In this document: one piece after another, positions 46,249-57,689 of the stretch
How the letters are laid out: each line of letters begins with the position of its first letter
Numbering within the stretch: position 1 is the first letter of the stretch
NCBI GenBank assembly: GCA_964017125.1
Contig: OZ024908.1
Coordinates: 82,017,155 to 82,081,154, forward strand
Direction: 5' to 3'
From: Flabesymbios commensalis
Taxonomy: Eukaryota; Annelida; Polychaeta; Terebellida; Flabelligeridae
Length of the DNA: 64,000 nucleotides
Made by a program: the position numbers and the translations under genes
Notes under the pieces: generated by a model
Databases searched by the model: none
What the model was told of the DNA's origin: nothing
Seen by the model: the letters and a program-made list of their open reading frames with translations, nothing else

Positions 46249-46462
46249 CCCTTTAACCGCCGGTGCCGCATATATTCGGGTTTTCATTCTTTATTAGCAC
46301 ATTAAGTACCACCTTTTAAACATGCTAAAGATAAAATGTGACATCAATCAGCAATATTTGAAAACAGTGGACCTCCATTTTGTCAAATCTGAATAATTTT
46401 CACTCACTTGAAGTTGTGGATCGCGCCAGCGAGACACAATTTCAAGTGAGTGAAAATTATTG
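46249..46462 (+). repeat. ACTTGAAGTTGTG MITE truncated on the right
   Basis: CCCTTTAACCGCCGGTGCCG through the hairpin (46403-46450), then cut off where the long foldback element begins. Confidence 0.8.
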
Positions 46463-46469
46463 GGAATTG

Positions 46470-49190
46470 CATGGAAATTCTTGACACCTATGTTCAATTT
46501 GAAGAAAAAATTATACTGAACAAAATAAAATAGGGTGTCATTTTTTTCTGAATCTCTACAGGTCATTTCCGGGGTCTTAAAGGTCATGACCCTAAAAACA
46601 CACGGGTATTTTATAAAACGTTTGTATTTCAAGGTAATATAGTCGTGTAATATAGCAAATTGAAGGAAACTGGCACGAAACATCAAAATTCATAATTACC
46701 AAATATTCCGAAGCTGTAAATGTCATTTCTGGTCTCTTGAAGGTCATAACCCTAAACACACATATAGTCCATAGGCCAGAATTAGTCACCGTGCATGCCA
46801 ACCACCCCCCCCCCCCCCACTACTCACCCACACCAACTATTGTTTAAGGTTTGATATGTCCAAAACATGAAATTAGATGTTACCAGTAAAAAATAGGGAC
46901 TAAATATATATTTTGATAGCTTATGTGGGGGTACCCAAACCTGGCTAAAATTAGGAGGTATGGTCACACAAACGTCTGTCGTCGCAGTTCCAGCTTATCA
47001 ATCTACACATGCAATATACCATATAAAAGATAACTAAATTTCCGTTCTACTTATGTATTGCATGAAGCAGTGGATTAAACAGTTATCTTTACACATACGT
47101 TTAAACATTGTTTTTGTATTACAAATAATCAACAACAAAACAAACTAGTAAACATGGTCAATGGAAACGACCCAAAAAACATAATTATTTGCCATATGTA
47201 TATTTGACCTATGTTTTTTAAACCCAGATGTGTATATCCTTAAAATTGATTGATATTTAGATTTGTACATCGCATATAGATTTTTAAATGAAAGAATATT
47301 GCAGACTTTTTTGAAAATATAAAACATTGAACTTTGCTCTGTATTTAAGTCTATATTTTTCACCCGCTTGTTTTTACATAATTTATTGTGCTGACTTCGA
47401 ATTTGTCGGATAAAATTATATATTTGGTGTCTTTCACCTTTAAATAAGCACAACAAAAAATGGCCGCCAAAATCACTTCTTTTCTAAATTTTTGTTACAA
47501 ATTATTGCACAATTTCTGGTTTCTGCATGATTTTGAATTTGATAAATTTATGTCTCATATTTTTCGACCAAAATGACCTTAATTTGACCTTCAAATTTAA
47601 AATGGTTACCTCCAACACAGAAATAAAAGCATTTTTTATGCACGTGAACTATAATATCATTAACAATGGTTTAATGGAAATCTAAAATATAGACTACGTA
47701 ATACGGCACATTAGGTTGCAAGGCATTCGAAACTGTTTTTAAGTGCAGTATATTCTAACATGCTTTGATGTGCTTGGTATTTAGAATAACAGCATTATTA
47801 TAATATTAAATATGCAAAATGACGTCCATCTTGGATTTTACGATAAACTATAGGTCAGACAATGAACAATGAGCACTAGAAAAGCTTGTTTCGGCTTCCA
47901 AGTCACACAAAATCAATAAATATTGAGCAATTCCGAGCCACAAATAAAAAAACATGTTTAATTTACATTTTGATCGCCATTTTGTTTCTTGTTCATATGA
48001 AGGTAAATTTCGGGGCCATTTTAATTTTTTTTTTAAATTTACTCGTCAGTAACGTTTAGTTCTAATCCACTATGTTACCACAAATACGTCATATTATCGT
48101 CAATTGTGCGTTTATGTGCGACAAACTATAGAAAATATGGGGTTTTCCTAAAATTTTGGTGGTCATTTTGTGTTTTGCTAATTTGAAGCTGAAAGTCTCC
48201 AAATATAGAACGTTATCCGACAGATCGCATTCAGCACATACAAATTAAGTAAAAACAATACAAAAGTATACATTAAAATCTCGAGCAACGTTTCATGTTT
48301 CAGATTTCAACCCAGGCTAAATAGATTTATTTTTATAAAAGGCTGCAATGTTCTTTTATTAAAAAAATATGTATGACATTTATAAATATAAATAACACAC
48401 ATTTTAAGCATACACATATCTGGGTTCAGAAAACCTACGCCAGATATGGATATGTCCTATAAATATCATATATTATGTTGTTTTTAACGACCCTGTTGAC
48501 TAGTTTGTTTTGCTCTTCTTTATGATTATTTTATAATAAAAATATATGTTTGAGGGTATGTGGCGAGACGACTATTTACTCTACTGCAATGGGTGATTTA
48601 TTATTAGAACGAGAATTGTATTATCTGTTATATGGTATATTGGATGTGCAAAGTGGTTAATCAGAACATCAACGACATACGCTTACGTAACCGTACCCCC
48701 TAATTCCAGGTTTGGGGGTACCCCCATAAAAGCGGTCAAAATATAAAGTTCGTCCCTATTTTTTTACTGGTAACATCTCATTTCATGTTTTGGATATATC
48801 AAAGCTTAAAATAAAGTTGGTGTGGGTGAGTAGTGGGGGTGATGGTGACCGATTCTGGCCCATGGACTAATAGGTATATTGAAAACTTTGCAATAGTTGA
48901 CCTTAAAATGACCTTTGGCGGGCAGAAAAAAATGTTATTTCAATTTTTTTCAAATTTGATGATGTTTCCAAAACAATTTTGGTCATTTTGATGTGTTACA
49001 CAACTAGTAAGACATGTGTTTTAAAAAGTAAATAAATAAATAAATGAGATCTAGGGGTCATGACCTCTAGGCGTCGACAAATGACCTTGAGGTGACCCCC
49101 AAAAAATGGCACCCTATTTTTTTGGAATCAGCTTGAAATTCTAAACAAGAAAAACTTAGGTGGCAAGAATTAACATGAGATTCCCACGGG
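46470..49190. mobile_element. ~2.7 kb foldback element with ~1.3 kb inverted arms
   Basis: The two halves are imperfect inverses all the way to a centre near 47830. Landmark pairs: GGTGTCATTTTTT / GGTGCCATTTTTT; CACTACTCACCCACACCAAC in both; AACATGAAATTAGATGTTACC / AACATGAAATGAGATGTTACC; ATATACCATATAA; AACAAACTAGT; AAACCCAGATGTGTATA / GAACCCAGATATGTGTA; TTGTCGGATAA / CTGTCGGATAA. No coding sequence is seen. A transcript across it would fold into a very long imperfect hairpin. Confidence 0.8.
46803..46819 (+). repeat. poly-C tract
   Basis: Run of C inside the left foldback arm; the right arm has a short G-run counterpart near 48835. Confidence 0.85.
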
Positions 49191-49359
49191 ATTACATAAG
49201 ACCACACACTAATGAGTGCGAGAAGGCGGATATAAAGCTTGGAACAATCGTCGGGTTCAATTCTCTATATAATGGAATACAATTATATTTGCATAGGCTT
49301 ACTACTTTGGTTATCATGGTTATAGTGTACTAGACTTGAATAAAATCGTTTAAAATGTG

Positions 49360-49591
49360 ATAAAAGCACAGATATTGTACAAAATTGCACAAAGGTATAA
49401 TAATCCATATTGGACATGCATGTCCAATATAAGAAATACGGGAGTTTCGTCTCTATATCTCGCTTAACTGCACAGCACAATTTTTTATTTTGCAGTTGTA
49501 GTCTATGGAATTGTTTATACATCATATGGTCATATTAAGAAGCCAAATAAAATTACAGATTATTTTATGATTTCAGCCTGATTGTGTCGGG
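49360..49591 (-). repeat. repeat related to 63641-63844
   Basis: On the minus strand it begins CCGACACAATCAGGCTGAAA and follows the 63641 copy through ATAGACTA and GCGAGATATA. The far end is not clear. Confidence 0.65.
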
Positions 49592-50097
49592 TTTTTTTTT
49601 AAAAAAGCAAGTAATTCAAAAAAAATTCAACAAATATAGGCCTATGTCTACAAAACAAACTGTTTATAGGTGATGTTACTAGTTTATTAAAACAAATCAA
49701 GGGCGGATTCATGGGGCGTTTGGGGCTCAAACCTCCTTTTTAGGCTAGTATACAAGAAACCTCCTTTTTAGGGTAGTATACAAGTTTTTTTCTCATGCAC
49801 TAGTTGTATAATTTTGTAGCGAGGCATTTATAAACCAGAATAAACGTATTCAATGTAAAAAGATTTTCAATGTGACATGCTTTTATTGGCCATAGTCAGC
49901 GGCTCTGCCCTGGGCCATTCGGAATTTACCGGTCGAATGCGCAGCAATGCCTCAATGATTCAATGTTGTAAAAATGTGACAGATAATGGGCCAGCTTTGG
50001 AATGGTGGTGGGTCGGCGCTCCGAGTTTGATTAAGCAACATCATACAGTAACATTATGTCGTACCTTATTTGACATACAGCAGAAATATATCCTTAA

Positions 50098-50333
50098 CCC
50101 TTCAACCGCCAAATTATTCAATCTGAATTTTCACCAACATGAAGTTGTGTCTCGCTGACGCGATCCACAACTTCAAGTGAGTGAAAATTATTAGATTTGA
50201 CAAAATGGAGGTCAACTGTTTTCAAATATTGCTGATTGATGTCACATTTTATCTTAAACATGTTTAAAGTGTGGTACTTAATGTGCTAATAAAAAATGAA
50301 AACCCGAATTATTCGGCACCGGCGGTTAAAGGG
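50098..50333 (-). repeat. TTAA MITE with ACTTGAAGTTGTG hairpin
   Basis: TTAA at 50094-50097 and 50334-50337. End-to-end inverse of 38038-38274, with hairpin 50140-50186. The left arm has one T lost, giving ACATGAAGTTGTG. Confidence 0.92.
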
Positions 50334-50802
50334 TTAATAGTTTTCTTTTTGACAGGCCTAGTATAGATATTGCATATCTAATGTCATGTCTCAGTCAATA
50401 GTATATATTCCTATTATTGTACAAGCTATAGTATGCTATTTCACGAATCATAGTGAATAAACACACAAATAAAAATGTAATCCTCATGTTGTGTTGAAAT
50501 AAATTGCCAACATTTTGATTTAGTTTCAATTCTGTATCTATAGGCCATCAGTTGAGCGTCCAAATGTGGCGGTCCAGCACTCGAATCCAATAAGGCGGTT
50601 TTTGCTGAGACTTTTCCAAGCCGGAGACATTTTCAGCTGCGTGGTCTAAAAATAGATTTAATCGTTCTGAGAATGCAAAACACAGACACCGTCTGTCATT
50701 GTACCTGTGAAACCGTGAGCATAAACATTCAAGTAGGATGCAGCATATGTTCATTGCGTTTTATAATATCTACAATTACAACCTTCGTCTAGATATGTTG
50801 CA

Positions 50803-50940
50803 ATTCTGTGAAACGCAGTGACGTCACCGGAAACGGTTTTGAATGGGAAAGTTATATAATATCCCCTCCCCCATACTTCATTGTATTTGCTTGCTCGGTG
50901 ACAACAATGGAGGTCAAGGCTATTGAGTGTCACAGAATGG
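50803..50940 (+). repeat. CRE-containing MITE
   Basis: AATTCTGTGAAACGCAGTGAC ... GTGTCACAGAATGG; TGACGTCA at 50819-50826. Imperfect inverted ends ATTCTGTGA / TCACAGAAT. Confidence 0.65.
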
Positions 50941-51062
50941 GAGAAATATGGCCATTTAGACTAATTATTCTCAAAACCAGCGTAGATTATATAATGTTTC
51001 TGTTGACATAACTGACGGATATCCCGCTCTGCATCGACGACGTTGCATCGGCAACGCAGCAT

Positions 51063-51158
51063 GCCGACAAGCACGATACGTTGGTACGCTGTTGGTTTAA
51101 TGATGGGCCAGCGTCGTAGACGCTGGCCTATCATTAAACCAACAGTGGGTCAGCGTCT
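51063..51158. repeat. CCCAGCA-type palindromic MITE
   Basis: GCCGACAAGCACGATACGTT ... centre CAGCGTCGTAGACGCTGG ... GGGTCAGCGTCTC. Confidence 0.75.
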
Positions 51159-51159
51159 C

Positions 51160-53625
51160 TAGTTAGATGCAAGATGATTTCAACTTATAATCAATATTGG
51201 CAGGTGCGTGGATCTGGCCTCAGTGCGGCTTGCTTGTTGTTTTCCACCCACGCTGATTAACATGGACCCTTCACCTGGATCCTTGTGTTTGTCGGATTGA
51301 ATGACAGCTGCGCACGGTGAGGCCACAGACGTTCGATAAACATAGTCTCTACTGACAGGATATAATTTAGGTTGCAGTCTCGAAAACAACAGCTTATGTC
51401 ACTGCACACACTAATAATAATTGAAGCGAAAATGGAGTTATCAAAGTTCCGCTGTATTTTCTTTGTTGCTTACGTAACGCGTTCGGCATTTAAACAACAA
51501 GGTACATTTTGCGAGATGACTGCACAAAAAGCGATATCTACTGAACTGTTTTGAGGATTGTATTCAAATTGTATATCAGAGATCTCTATACAGACGCTAC
51601 TGTGACATTTCCTATTTATATCGTTATCACTATTCAGATACTGACAGCTTCTAGAAAAACAAATTAGAAATATATTTTGAGCTGGATAGTGTAATTACAG
51701 CAATAGAGCAATTATTTCGTCGAGACGGCGCAGCTGGTATCTGAAGCGGCACTCCTCCAATGACTACATATCAGGATGTACATATTACATGCTGATTATA
51801 TGCTTCGTAATCTAATGGATTAAATCCATGCGGCAGGGGTGGTAGCGGCGAAAAGCAGGCATTAAACGGGTGCTTTTCCAGGAGTGTTTACAACTGCCCA
51901 TAAAACTAGTCGATTATAATGTCCAGGGTACAGCGAATGCAAATTGATTAAACTTATGTAGGCATATGCACATGCTGATTGTTTTATGTGCAAAGGTGAT
52001 CGTACACTCTAGCTCTCCCCTATTTTTCTTCGGAAATTTTATAATAGTGTTTCATGCATAATTCATGTTATTCCCGGGACGTGGTACAATGATTATTGTG
52101 GCGCTTTTCAATGACCGCTGCTTGTCGCATTGGTTGAATTGCCTGTTGATACAGGTGTCAAGAGAAATATAACGTTTCTCCCCTCTCTACTATGTTATTC
52201 AGTTTTGATTCGATGGTATGTCTATGGGTAAGCCACTTCACATCACGTGTTTCACTTTACATAGGTGTAAATTATTGCGGTATTACGGGGATAACAATGC
52301 GTACGATAAGTTACAAAAGCCAAAATGGCTACAGGGCTGTAAAGTCACAAATCTGAAAATGTCCAGTGACCAGGGGCAAAATGCGAAGTCTGCTGATAAG
52401 TCCTTAGACGTGGTATCTGACAATAAGTCTGCACCTTTATTTTTTTAGTTACGCATGTTTTTGCTGAATATTGATGTTTATTTATTTAGGTCATACGTGT
52501 TCTTTTAAAAGTATTATGCAGTGTATTACCCAGGGTGTCCTGAATTTATAGTAGCTATCAAGAGTTAGATGATGGTGGATATAATAACAGGTGTAATACT
52601 ACTGCACCGCCCTCGAAAAATATTGATCCACCTCGACAATGAAATTGATGTACTGTGCTTCTAATACTTTTGGATAATGTTTTCACAAATAGTCACTTAT
52701 TATGAAAGTTTTATAAAGTTTTAGAAAGTTTTATAGTGCTGATCCGTAAAACTGTCAGAAAGTAGAAATTTTAACATTCTGTTGATAATTATCAGGATTT
52801 GAATCCATACTTTTTTTAACCTTAATGAAAAAAGTGATTAGACACATGTTGGGAGTATTGAAAATACTTCTCGATGATCAACGCTGCTCGAATAAAAACA
52901 GCATACATCACATCAGGGCATTTCGCGATGTTTAGTGTGTGCAACATCACCAACTCTCAGGCACAAGCATGTCAGAGGCCATGAGCAGTGGGCGTAACTT
53001 GTCCAGTGAGACAATAGCACAATGTATAGCCTTAGCTGATGCCAGTTACTCTCAAATACATAGCAGAAGAGTCCGCGGCTGCAGCAAAAAAAACGCAAAA
53101 AAAACGTTAAATGATATAAAAAAACGAACTATTTTAAAGATAAAACTGGTGGAGGCAAGTAGGCAAAATATGAAATTTGGATACAGTAACCATTTTTGGT
53201 GTAATGTGGCGTGTTGCAGGGAAATATAGTATGAAAATTAGTGCCACCATTACTGAAAAAATGATTTCACTCAATCATTGATATTGATATCATTGATAAC
53301 AAAACAGTTACAAATGTTTACCCCTAGGTTCCGAGGGTTAGTAAATATCAGATTTATCTAATAATTTTGCAAAATTACTTGGGTTGAAAGATAACAAAGG
53401 ATAGGCCTTTTTTGCTTTAGGCTTGGTAGGCTAATTAAATTGGTCTAAACTATATGCATGACATGAAACTATATGCATGACAGGGATAAGCTTTTTTCTA
53501 AAAAGAAGAGTATCACATCTAAAGAATAAAGCCTATGTTGTAATAGACTAGTATCCTAATTTAATGTTATGCGTGATCTAGTCTAAGCTAGAGCTAGACA
53601 GCACGTACTTCTTCTTACATAGTGG
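51160..53625. other. intergenic or 5' region upstream of the Ras-like gene
   Basis: No recognised repeat or domain. Short frames at 52218-52448 (76 codons) and 52939-53229 (96 codons, Lys-rich end) are open but match nothing I know. Non-coding exons of the downstream gene could lie here. Confidence 0.35.
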
Positions 53626-53629
53626 GGAG

Positions 53630-54335
53630 CCTTGATCACAGCCACTAAAAAGTGATCTTTGCCACTGAAGTAGTAATCACATACTCTTCAAAAAATATCT
53701 CTGCCACTACAAAATTAGTTTTAGTCACTAACAAACTGGTGTCAACCAATGAAAAAAGGATGTCGGTCAATACAAAAGTGATCTTGACTACTGAAGAAGT
53801 GATCACAGCCACTTTAAAAGGTATCTCAGCCACTACAAAGGTGATCATGGCCACTAACAAACTGATGTCCGCCACTGAAAAAGTGATCGTGACTACTGAA
53901 AAAGTGATCACAGTCACTTTAAACGTTATCACAGCAACTACAAAAATGATATTGGCCACTGACGAAGTCATCACAGCCACTTTAAAAATTATCTCAGCCA
54001 TCACAAAGGTGGTCTTGGCCTGGTGACAAAGAAACTGGTCTTGGATACTGAATAAGTCATCGCAGCTACTTTAAATTTTATCTCAGCCACTACAAAATTG
54101 TGGCCACTGAGGAAGTAATTACAGCCTCTTTAAAAATAATCTCAGCCACCACAAATGTGATCTTGGCAACTAAGAAACTGATGTCAGCCAACAAAAAAGT
54201 GATCTCGATCACTACAAATGTGACATTGGTCACCAAAGAAGGGATCACAGCCTCTGTAAAAAATATCTCAGCGACTGCAAAGTTGATATTGGCCACAAAC
54301 AAACTCATCTCAGGCACTACAAAGAAATCAACATC
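53630..54335. repeat. 21-bp repeat array, open on both strands
   Basis: About 33 units of 21 bp. Variants recur in order: GCCACTGAAAAAGTGATCAC, GCCACTTTAAAAATTATCTC, GCCACTACAAAGGTGATCTT, GCCACTAACAAACTGATGTC. One plus frame (53652-54026, 54100-54345) reads as ~7-aa repeats like ATTKVIM, and the minus strand (53645-54004, 54090-54317) reads as repeats like AVITFSV. Probably a minisatellite whose period is a multiple of three; no gene signals are seen. Confidence 0.85.
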
Positions 54336-54729
54336 ACATTTCTAGTGACTAGTGAATTATTTGCTCCCATATATATATTATTTATCGGAAAAACTATTTA
54401 AGTTTGGAGGTAAAAGTCAACCCAAAGGGGGGGGGGGGTTACATTCACCAGTAGTTTTAATATCAACGTTCATAAAACGTTTCGGGAAAGGTAGTCATGC
54501 CGTGGATTTTGAGCGAGATGATTGCACCATATCAAGATAATTTTCGGCACTAAATATCATTAGACAAATGCCCCCCCCCCCCACTTTACTCAAATCATAG
54601 TTTAAATCATTTGTATATTCTGCCATTGAGTCTGCAGAATATTGTCGTCTACAGAAAGGCTGATTCCACATTGCAGCTTATCAGCGATATAACTCATGTA
54701 AACAACATTATCTTCAACAACACCTGCTG

Positions 54730-54870
54730 TAGCAGCAGCAGTGGCAACAGCAGGAGCAGCAGCAACAGTAGCTTCAGCAACAGCAGTAACATCAGCTGCA
54801 GCAGTGGCAACAGCAGCAGCTAGCAGCATCAACAGTAGCTTCAGCAACATCATTAACATCAACAGTAGCT
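54730..54870 (+). repeat. CAG/AGC/ACA-rich trinucleotide tract
   Basis: Imperfect (CAG)n/(AAC)n run that gives Ser/Ala/Thr-rich frames on both strands. It lies ~350 bp before the Ras-like start codon. Confidence 0.8.
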
Positions 54871-55186
54871 TCAGTGGGAAAGCATTCACTAATTCCAGCA
54901 GCAACATCAGCTCAGTAGTTGCAGAAGTCACCGTATCAGTAGTAACAGCAAAACCTCCACCAGCCCCAACATGCAGCGCTCCTGAAGCATCGCATGTGAT
55001 CCGGATTTATAAGGAGACACTGTGCTGAGTGCGGGGACAGAGGGGCAGCTGCAGCCATAAGATCCCTATGCGACACCGCTTGTACTCGCCCTTCACACTT
55101 GTTCCAGTCTGCATATACAGTTTCTGCAGGAGGCGTCTTCCTTCACCTGGTCACAGAGTCAGCCAATACATTGAACACAGAGCGTC

Positions 55187-56105
55187 ATGCAGCACGACAC
55201 GACAAACAAAGTTGGGCGATCTGTCGCATCACAATCGCACTGCCAGTCTGATAACTATAGAGGTAGTCCTAAAACGGCACAAAGGGCAGAATCTCAAAAA
55301 CAGAAATTATTCTACGTTGAAGATGGCGATGATTTTATCAGATGTCAAGCTGTGGAATATGGTAACTTAATCTACTATGTGGATGATGAAAGCGGGGGCA
55401 GGTCGTCATACTACTCCAATAGTACAAGTCCAGCAATTTGTTATAGGCGCGGCAACAGTATACATGATGGCAACCTGAACGGTATCACCGTGTCTCCCCA
55501 CATGCACAACACAAGAAGTCGTCAACACTCATACATTAACTCAACAGAAGATGAACAGTCCATGGATTGTAAGATGAGCTGCGGGAGTGCCGTATGTACT
55601 GATGATGTGTTCTGTTTTTGTGACACCCACCCTTCATTTTGCCGTCAGGATTCTGGTGTCTTCATGGGCAACCAGCCAGATTGCAACCGAAGACAATCGT
55701 CGCTGCGTGATTCACTTTCGCGCCAAGATTCCGCAATAGACACTTTATCTCGGGATAATTCTCTCACAGAAGAAGACAATGGCAGTAGGCCATCCGGAGC
55801 CATGATATCCTCACAAGAGAACAGTCGACGACACTTGATCCAGAACCGAGAACTTTTGACAGGTCGTCAATACAGCCGCACGGACTCTGTAGGGAGCTGC
55901 TCGTCCAGAAAGAGCTCTGACGACTCCACGTCCTCACGACGGGACTCTAGGAAAGGCAGCGGTGTCAAGAAAGGCCGAGTGGTGCTCCTGGGGGCGGGTG
56001 GAGTGGGCAAGTCCTGCCTCGTCAGACAGTTCCTGAAGGGCACCTGTCCCAGTAACTACACACCAACTGTAGAGGACAACTATCGCAGCATCGTACAACT
56101 ACCTG
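55187..56105 (+). CDS. Ras-family small GTPase, first coding exon (partial)
   Basis: The ATG at 55187 is preceded in frame by TGA (55172-55174), which fixes the start. The exon ends in phase 1 at CAACTACCTG|GTAAGA. It encodes 306 complete codons. Residues 1-262 are a Ser/Arg-rich extension with many RxxS-type sites (RQDS, RRDS, RTDS), potential kinase or 14-3-3 sites. The G domain begins at ~265: P-loop GAGGVGKS (269-276), then switch I with YTPTVEDNYR (291-300). TPTVED resembles Ras, Di-Ras and RASD/Dexras proteins rather than Rab or Rho. The extension recalls RGK or RASD relatives, but the subfamily cannot be settled without the DxxG, NKxD and SAK motifs or the C-terminus. I find no further exon before 64000. 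By family it would be a GTP-switch signalling protein. Confidence 0.88.
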
Positions 56106-56132
56106 GTAAGATTCACTTCAAACTCACCTTAA

Positions 56133-56367
56133 CCCCTAAAACGCTAAGATATTTTACATAAACCATAGAGACTAAAAGGGTCTTTTCAAATTAAAATAAT
56201 CATAATTATATGTCTCACTTAGCTCTTCCGCGCTTCATTTGAATAGGGCCTACCTATGTTATGGTCGACTGTCATTATCATGATTATAAATAGTTTACTG
56301 CTTCGGTGCGAACATCGACATAAGGCGCAAAATCTGACATCTAAAATCGATTCTTGCACTGAAAGGG
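56133..56367 (-). repeat. GACGTC MITE in intron 1 of the Ras-like gene
   Basis: TTAA at 56129-56132 and 56368-56371, 27 bp after the splice donor. Minus-oriented, ends CCCCTAAAACGCT ... GCACTGAAAGGG; palindrome decayed. Confidence 0.85.
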
Positions 56368-56419
56368 TTAAGCCCATACTTGCAGTACAGTGCATGATAA
56401 ACTTCACCTAAAATTCGTG

Positions 56420-57065
56420 AAGAATTTTTGTTTTTTTTTGTGAAAAAGAAAATACGTAAAAAGTCTCAAACAATAATTTTCGTCCCAGCCTTTTTTTTTT
56501 TTTTGATGAATTTTCTTTGCTCTGAATTTTTTGTCTTTTTCACAAATTTTCGTTTTTGAAAATTCTTATCTGCACAAATTATATTTCTCTCGAATTTTAT
56601 TTTTGTCAATTTTTGTTCTGACCAATTTCTTTTTTCTCGACAATCACTTTAGAAAAATGGTCAGACTTAGTCTGTTTGCGCGAGAGCGAATTATTAGTTT
56701 TTTCAAAAGGGAGGATTTATCATTTACATGCAGATGTAGCCTTTATCGGTCTAAAACCAACCAACGAGATGATCAGATGATCTTGTATGATTTCACCTAT
56801 AGGGCCGGATAGAAATTATAGTTGACCTCTATCACCTACATATATCAGATGAATGTGGATATATGTGTATTAAATATTTTTTTTTCTTCTCGTTATCAAC
56901 AGCAAAAACTATTTTCTTTAAAACGAAAATAAAAGAATAGTTTTCGTTTTAAGAAAAATAGAAGAAAAAAGTAAACAGTTGTTGTATTACTTCGAAAAAA
57001 TAAAATAATTCTTTTTATTTATTTTTATTTTTCGTGGGAGAATTTTATCATGCACTTTACTGTAC
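56420..57065. other. T/A-rich intronic stretch
   Basis: Homopolymer-rich (TTTT and TTCG words). A 93-codon frame at 56531-56812 is low-complexity at first and has no recognisable domain. Confidence 0.35.
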
Positions 57066-57124
57066 TGTAACCTTTTAACCACGCGTCCCCATTATGTTAT
57101 TTTTCTTCATTTTGTAAACATTAA

Positions 57125-57365
57125 CCATTTCAAGCCTGAGTTTACCGTTGTCACCTTCATCCACTAGAAGCCGTGAATTGCTGTCGCAATTCTCGACTTG
57201 TAGTGGATGAAGACGACTGAAGTGGGTGGCAAATGAAAAAAGATATTGTTATTATTTAAACAATTCCAGGAAAATGTTGGTTTTAAACCCCCTAGGTGTA
57301 GGAAATTAAGTCATTTTTTCAGGGATGACAAATGATGCTTTAATGCATCATGTGAGCTGAAAGGT
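57125..57365 (-). repeat. TTAA MITE with TACAAG hairpin, nested
   Basis: TTAA at 57121-57124 and 57366-57369; inverse orientation of 37117-37358. Hairpin 57155-57213: CATCCACTAGAAGCCGTGAA / TCTCGACTTGTAGTGGATG. Confidence 0.85.
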
Positions 57366-57456
57366 TTAAATACCAGCTTTTGAACATAAAGATAAAGATA
57401 CATTGTGACATCACCCTCCATGTTCTTCAAATATGAATCATTTTCACTTCTGTGTC

Positions 57457-57530
57457 TGTATGTTACGTGGCAGTACGCACTATTGTGCCATCGCGCCACG
57501 GGCACTACTGCGCCACATTGTGGATTTTCT
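57457..57530 (-). mobile_element. 5'-truncated 5S-derived SINE, minus strand
   Basis: Its inverse matches 1684-1757: GAAAATCCACAATGTGGCGC, GCCCGTGGCGCGAT, GCACAATAGTGCG, CTGCCACGTAACATACAG. Confidence 0.75.
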
Positions 57531-57689
57531 TGACTTGAAGTTGTGAATCGCGTCAGTCACAACTTCAAGTGGTTAAATATTCTAATTTATTAATTTGGCT
57601 GTCCGAGGGTTAAGTAAATTTTTAACAAAACACAATCTTTAAGCAAGCGTTTTGTTTGTGACAAATAACAAGCAACACTTATTTATTTC

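Larger units (their letters stand above)
57071..57609 (+). repeat. ACTTGAAGTTGTG MITE with two nested insertions
   Basis: The outer element runs CCTTTTAACCACG ... GTCCGAGGG, followed by TTAA (57610-57613). Inside it lie a TACAAG MITE (57125-57365) at a TTAA and a 5S-SINE fragment (57457-57530). Removing both restores the order of 38038-38274. Confidence 0.75.

Noticed and set aside
52939-53229. 96-codon frame, Lys-rich C-terminus
   Set aside because: No recognised domain, no clear splice context, and low-complexity AAAAAC runs; not enough to call a gene.
54602-55028. Ala/Ser/Thr-rich frames on both strands upstream of the Ras-like gene
   Set aside because: Products of CAG/AAC trinucleotide repeats; frame and strand are ambiguous.
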